Shown: piece by piece, positions 5,101 through 5,477 of the stretch
Position numbering within the stretch: position 1 is the stretch's first letter
Layout: each line of letters starts with the position of its first letter
Assembly: GCA_030613915.1 (NCBI GenBank)
Contig: JAUWKY010000179.1
Location: 1-5,477 of the forward strand
From: Syntrophobacterales bacterium
Lineage (GTDB): Bacteria > Desulfobacterota > Syntrophobacteria > BM002
Direction: 5' to 3'
DNA length: 5,477 bases
Made by a program: the position numbers and the translations under genes
Notes under the pieces: generated by a model
What the model was told of the DNA's origin: nothing
What the model saw: the letters and a program-made list of their open reading frames with translations, nothing else
The model's database searches: none

Positions 5101-5477
5101 ATGTTCCCTCGACGCAACTCCATTGTTTTTATCATCGTTCTGTTGGGAGCCATCTCCAGCACCGTTTATCTCTTTCATTTTGATCTGGGACGGCTCGTCA
5201 AGTTTGTTTTTCCGCACCGGACTGATATTACCTCCACCCATCTCTTCTTTTTTCAGTTCCTCCTTTTGAATGCACTCTATTTTTTCGTGGTCTACGTAAT
5301 ATTCAAAAGACCGCACCAGCCTGGCCGTAGCCGAGGCTTGCTCTTGGTGCTTTTCCTCTTTGCAGTTTTCTTTAGGCTCTGCCTCGTTGGCGCTACCCCG
5401 CAGCTCTCTTCTGATATGTACCGCTACGTGTGGGACGGACGCGTCCAATCACAAGGCATCAATCCATACGTGCACCC
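5101..5477 (+). CDS. GT-C type polytopic membrane glycosyltransferase (mannosyltransferase-like), N-terminal part
   Basis: An open frame runs from ATG 5101 to the window end without a stop (125 complete codons plus 2 nt), so the 3' part is missing. The peptide begins MFPRRNSIVFIIVLLGAISS and has hydrophobic stretches at about 8-26, 48-68 and 79-98, typical of a polytopic membrane protein. Directly after the third comes SSDMYRY (103-109), WDGRV (111-115) and GINPY (119-123). This resembles the first extracytoplasmic loop of GT-C enzymes (GT87/DUF2029-like, related in fold to ArnT and PMT families). The Asp in (S/D)D-x-YRY (here D105) is the expected catalytic or metal-site acid, and polyprenyl-phosphate sugars are the usual donors. 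The ATG lies 4 bp after the synthase stop, so translation is probably coupled; there is no strong ribosome site of its own. The exact subfamily and sugar are unknown because most of the protein is outside the window. Confidence 0.83.
   Translation, partial: MFPRRNSIVFIIVLLGAISSTVYLFHFDLGRLVKFVFPHRTDITSTHLFFFQFLLLNALYFFVVYVIFKRPHQPGRSRGLLLVLFLFAVFFRLCLVGATPQLSSDMYRYVWDGRVQSQGINPYVH

Noticed and set aside
5062..5448. Minus-strand open frame of 128 codons at the right end
   Set aside because: It is antisense to the GT-C gene, whose hydrophobic segments and SSDMYRY/WDGRV motifs are convincing; the antisense product is low-complexity and charged, as expected from reversing T-rich membrane codons.

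Overview
The window holds six protein genes, two of them cut by the window edges, in short divergent and convergent units with long repeat-filled spacers. Base composition is moderate. The spacers carry a 'TAAAAAGTC'-ended palindromic element and GTGTCAG heptamer repeats of a kind I associate with genomes of sulfate reducers and related Desulfobacterota (former Deltaproteobacteria). That assignment is an inference from style, not from a marker gene.

Layout. On the minus strand at 1-81 is the start of a 3-hydroxyacyl-CoA dehydrogenase. At 112-279 is a palindromic MITE-like repeat, followed by a minus-strand ECF-type sigma factor (276-848) with a recognisable promoter (929-958) and an inverted repeat just upstream of it (960-984). 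The 849-1245 spacer has no gene and is full of repeats. A minus-strand SAM methyltransferase (1246-1974, GTG start) and a plus-strand CofC-like/DUF2064 transferase (2072-2734) diverge from a 97-bp spacer. This pair is bracketed by an inverted repeat with 40 of 42 positions identical (1021-1062 and 2756-2797). A minus-strand Nudix hydrolase of the ADP-ribose pyrophosphatase type (2835-3374) converges on the transferase. A 222-bp spacer then leads to a plus-strand pair: a processive, cellulose/mannan-synthase-like family 2 glycosyltransferase (3597-5096) and, 4 bp later, a multi-membrane-span GT-C type glycosyltransferase that runs off the window (5101-5477).

How they may work together. Only the last two genes look like a real operon. 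A cytoplasm-facing synthase that extrudes a beta-linked glycan, next to a GT-C enzyme that uses polyprenyl-linked sugars on the outer face of the membrane, suggests assembly or decoration of an extracytoplasmic glycan. The CofC-like transferase may belong to the same sugar theme. The sigma factor, the dehydrogenase and the Nudix enzyme have no evident link to it. I see no CRISPR array, tRNA, rRNA, defence island or complete insertion sequence. The most interesting material is the uncharacterised synthase/GT-C pair and the repeat architecture.
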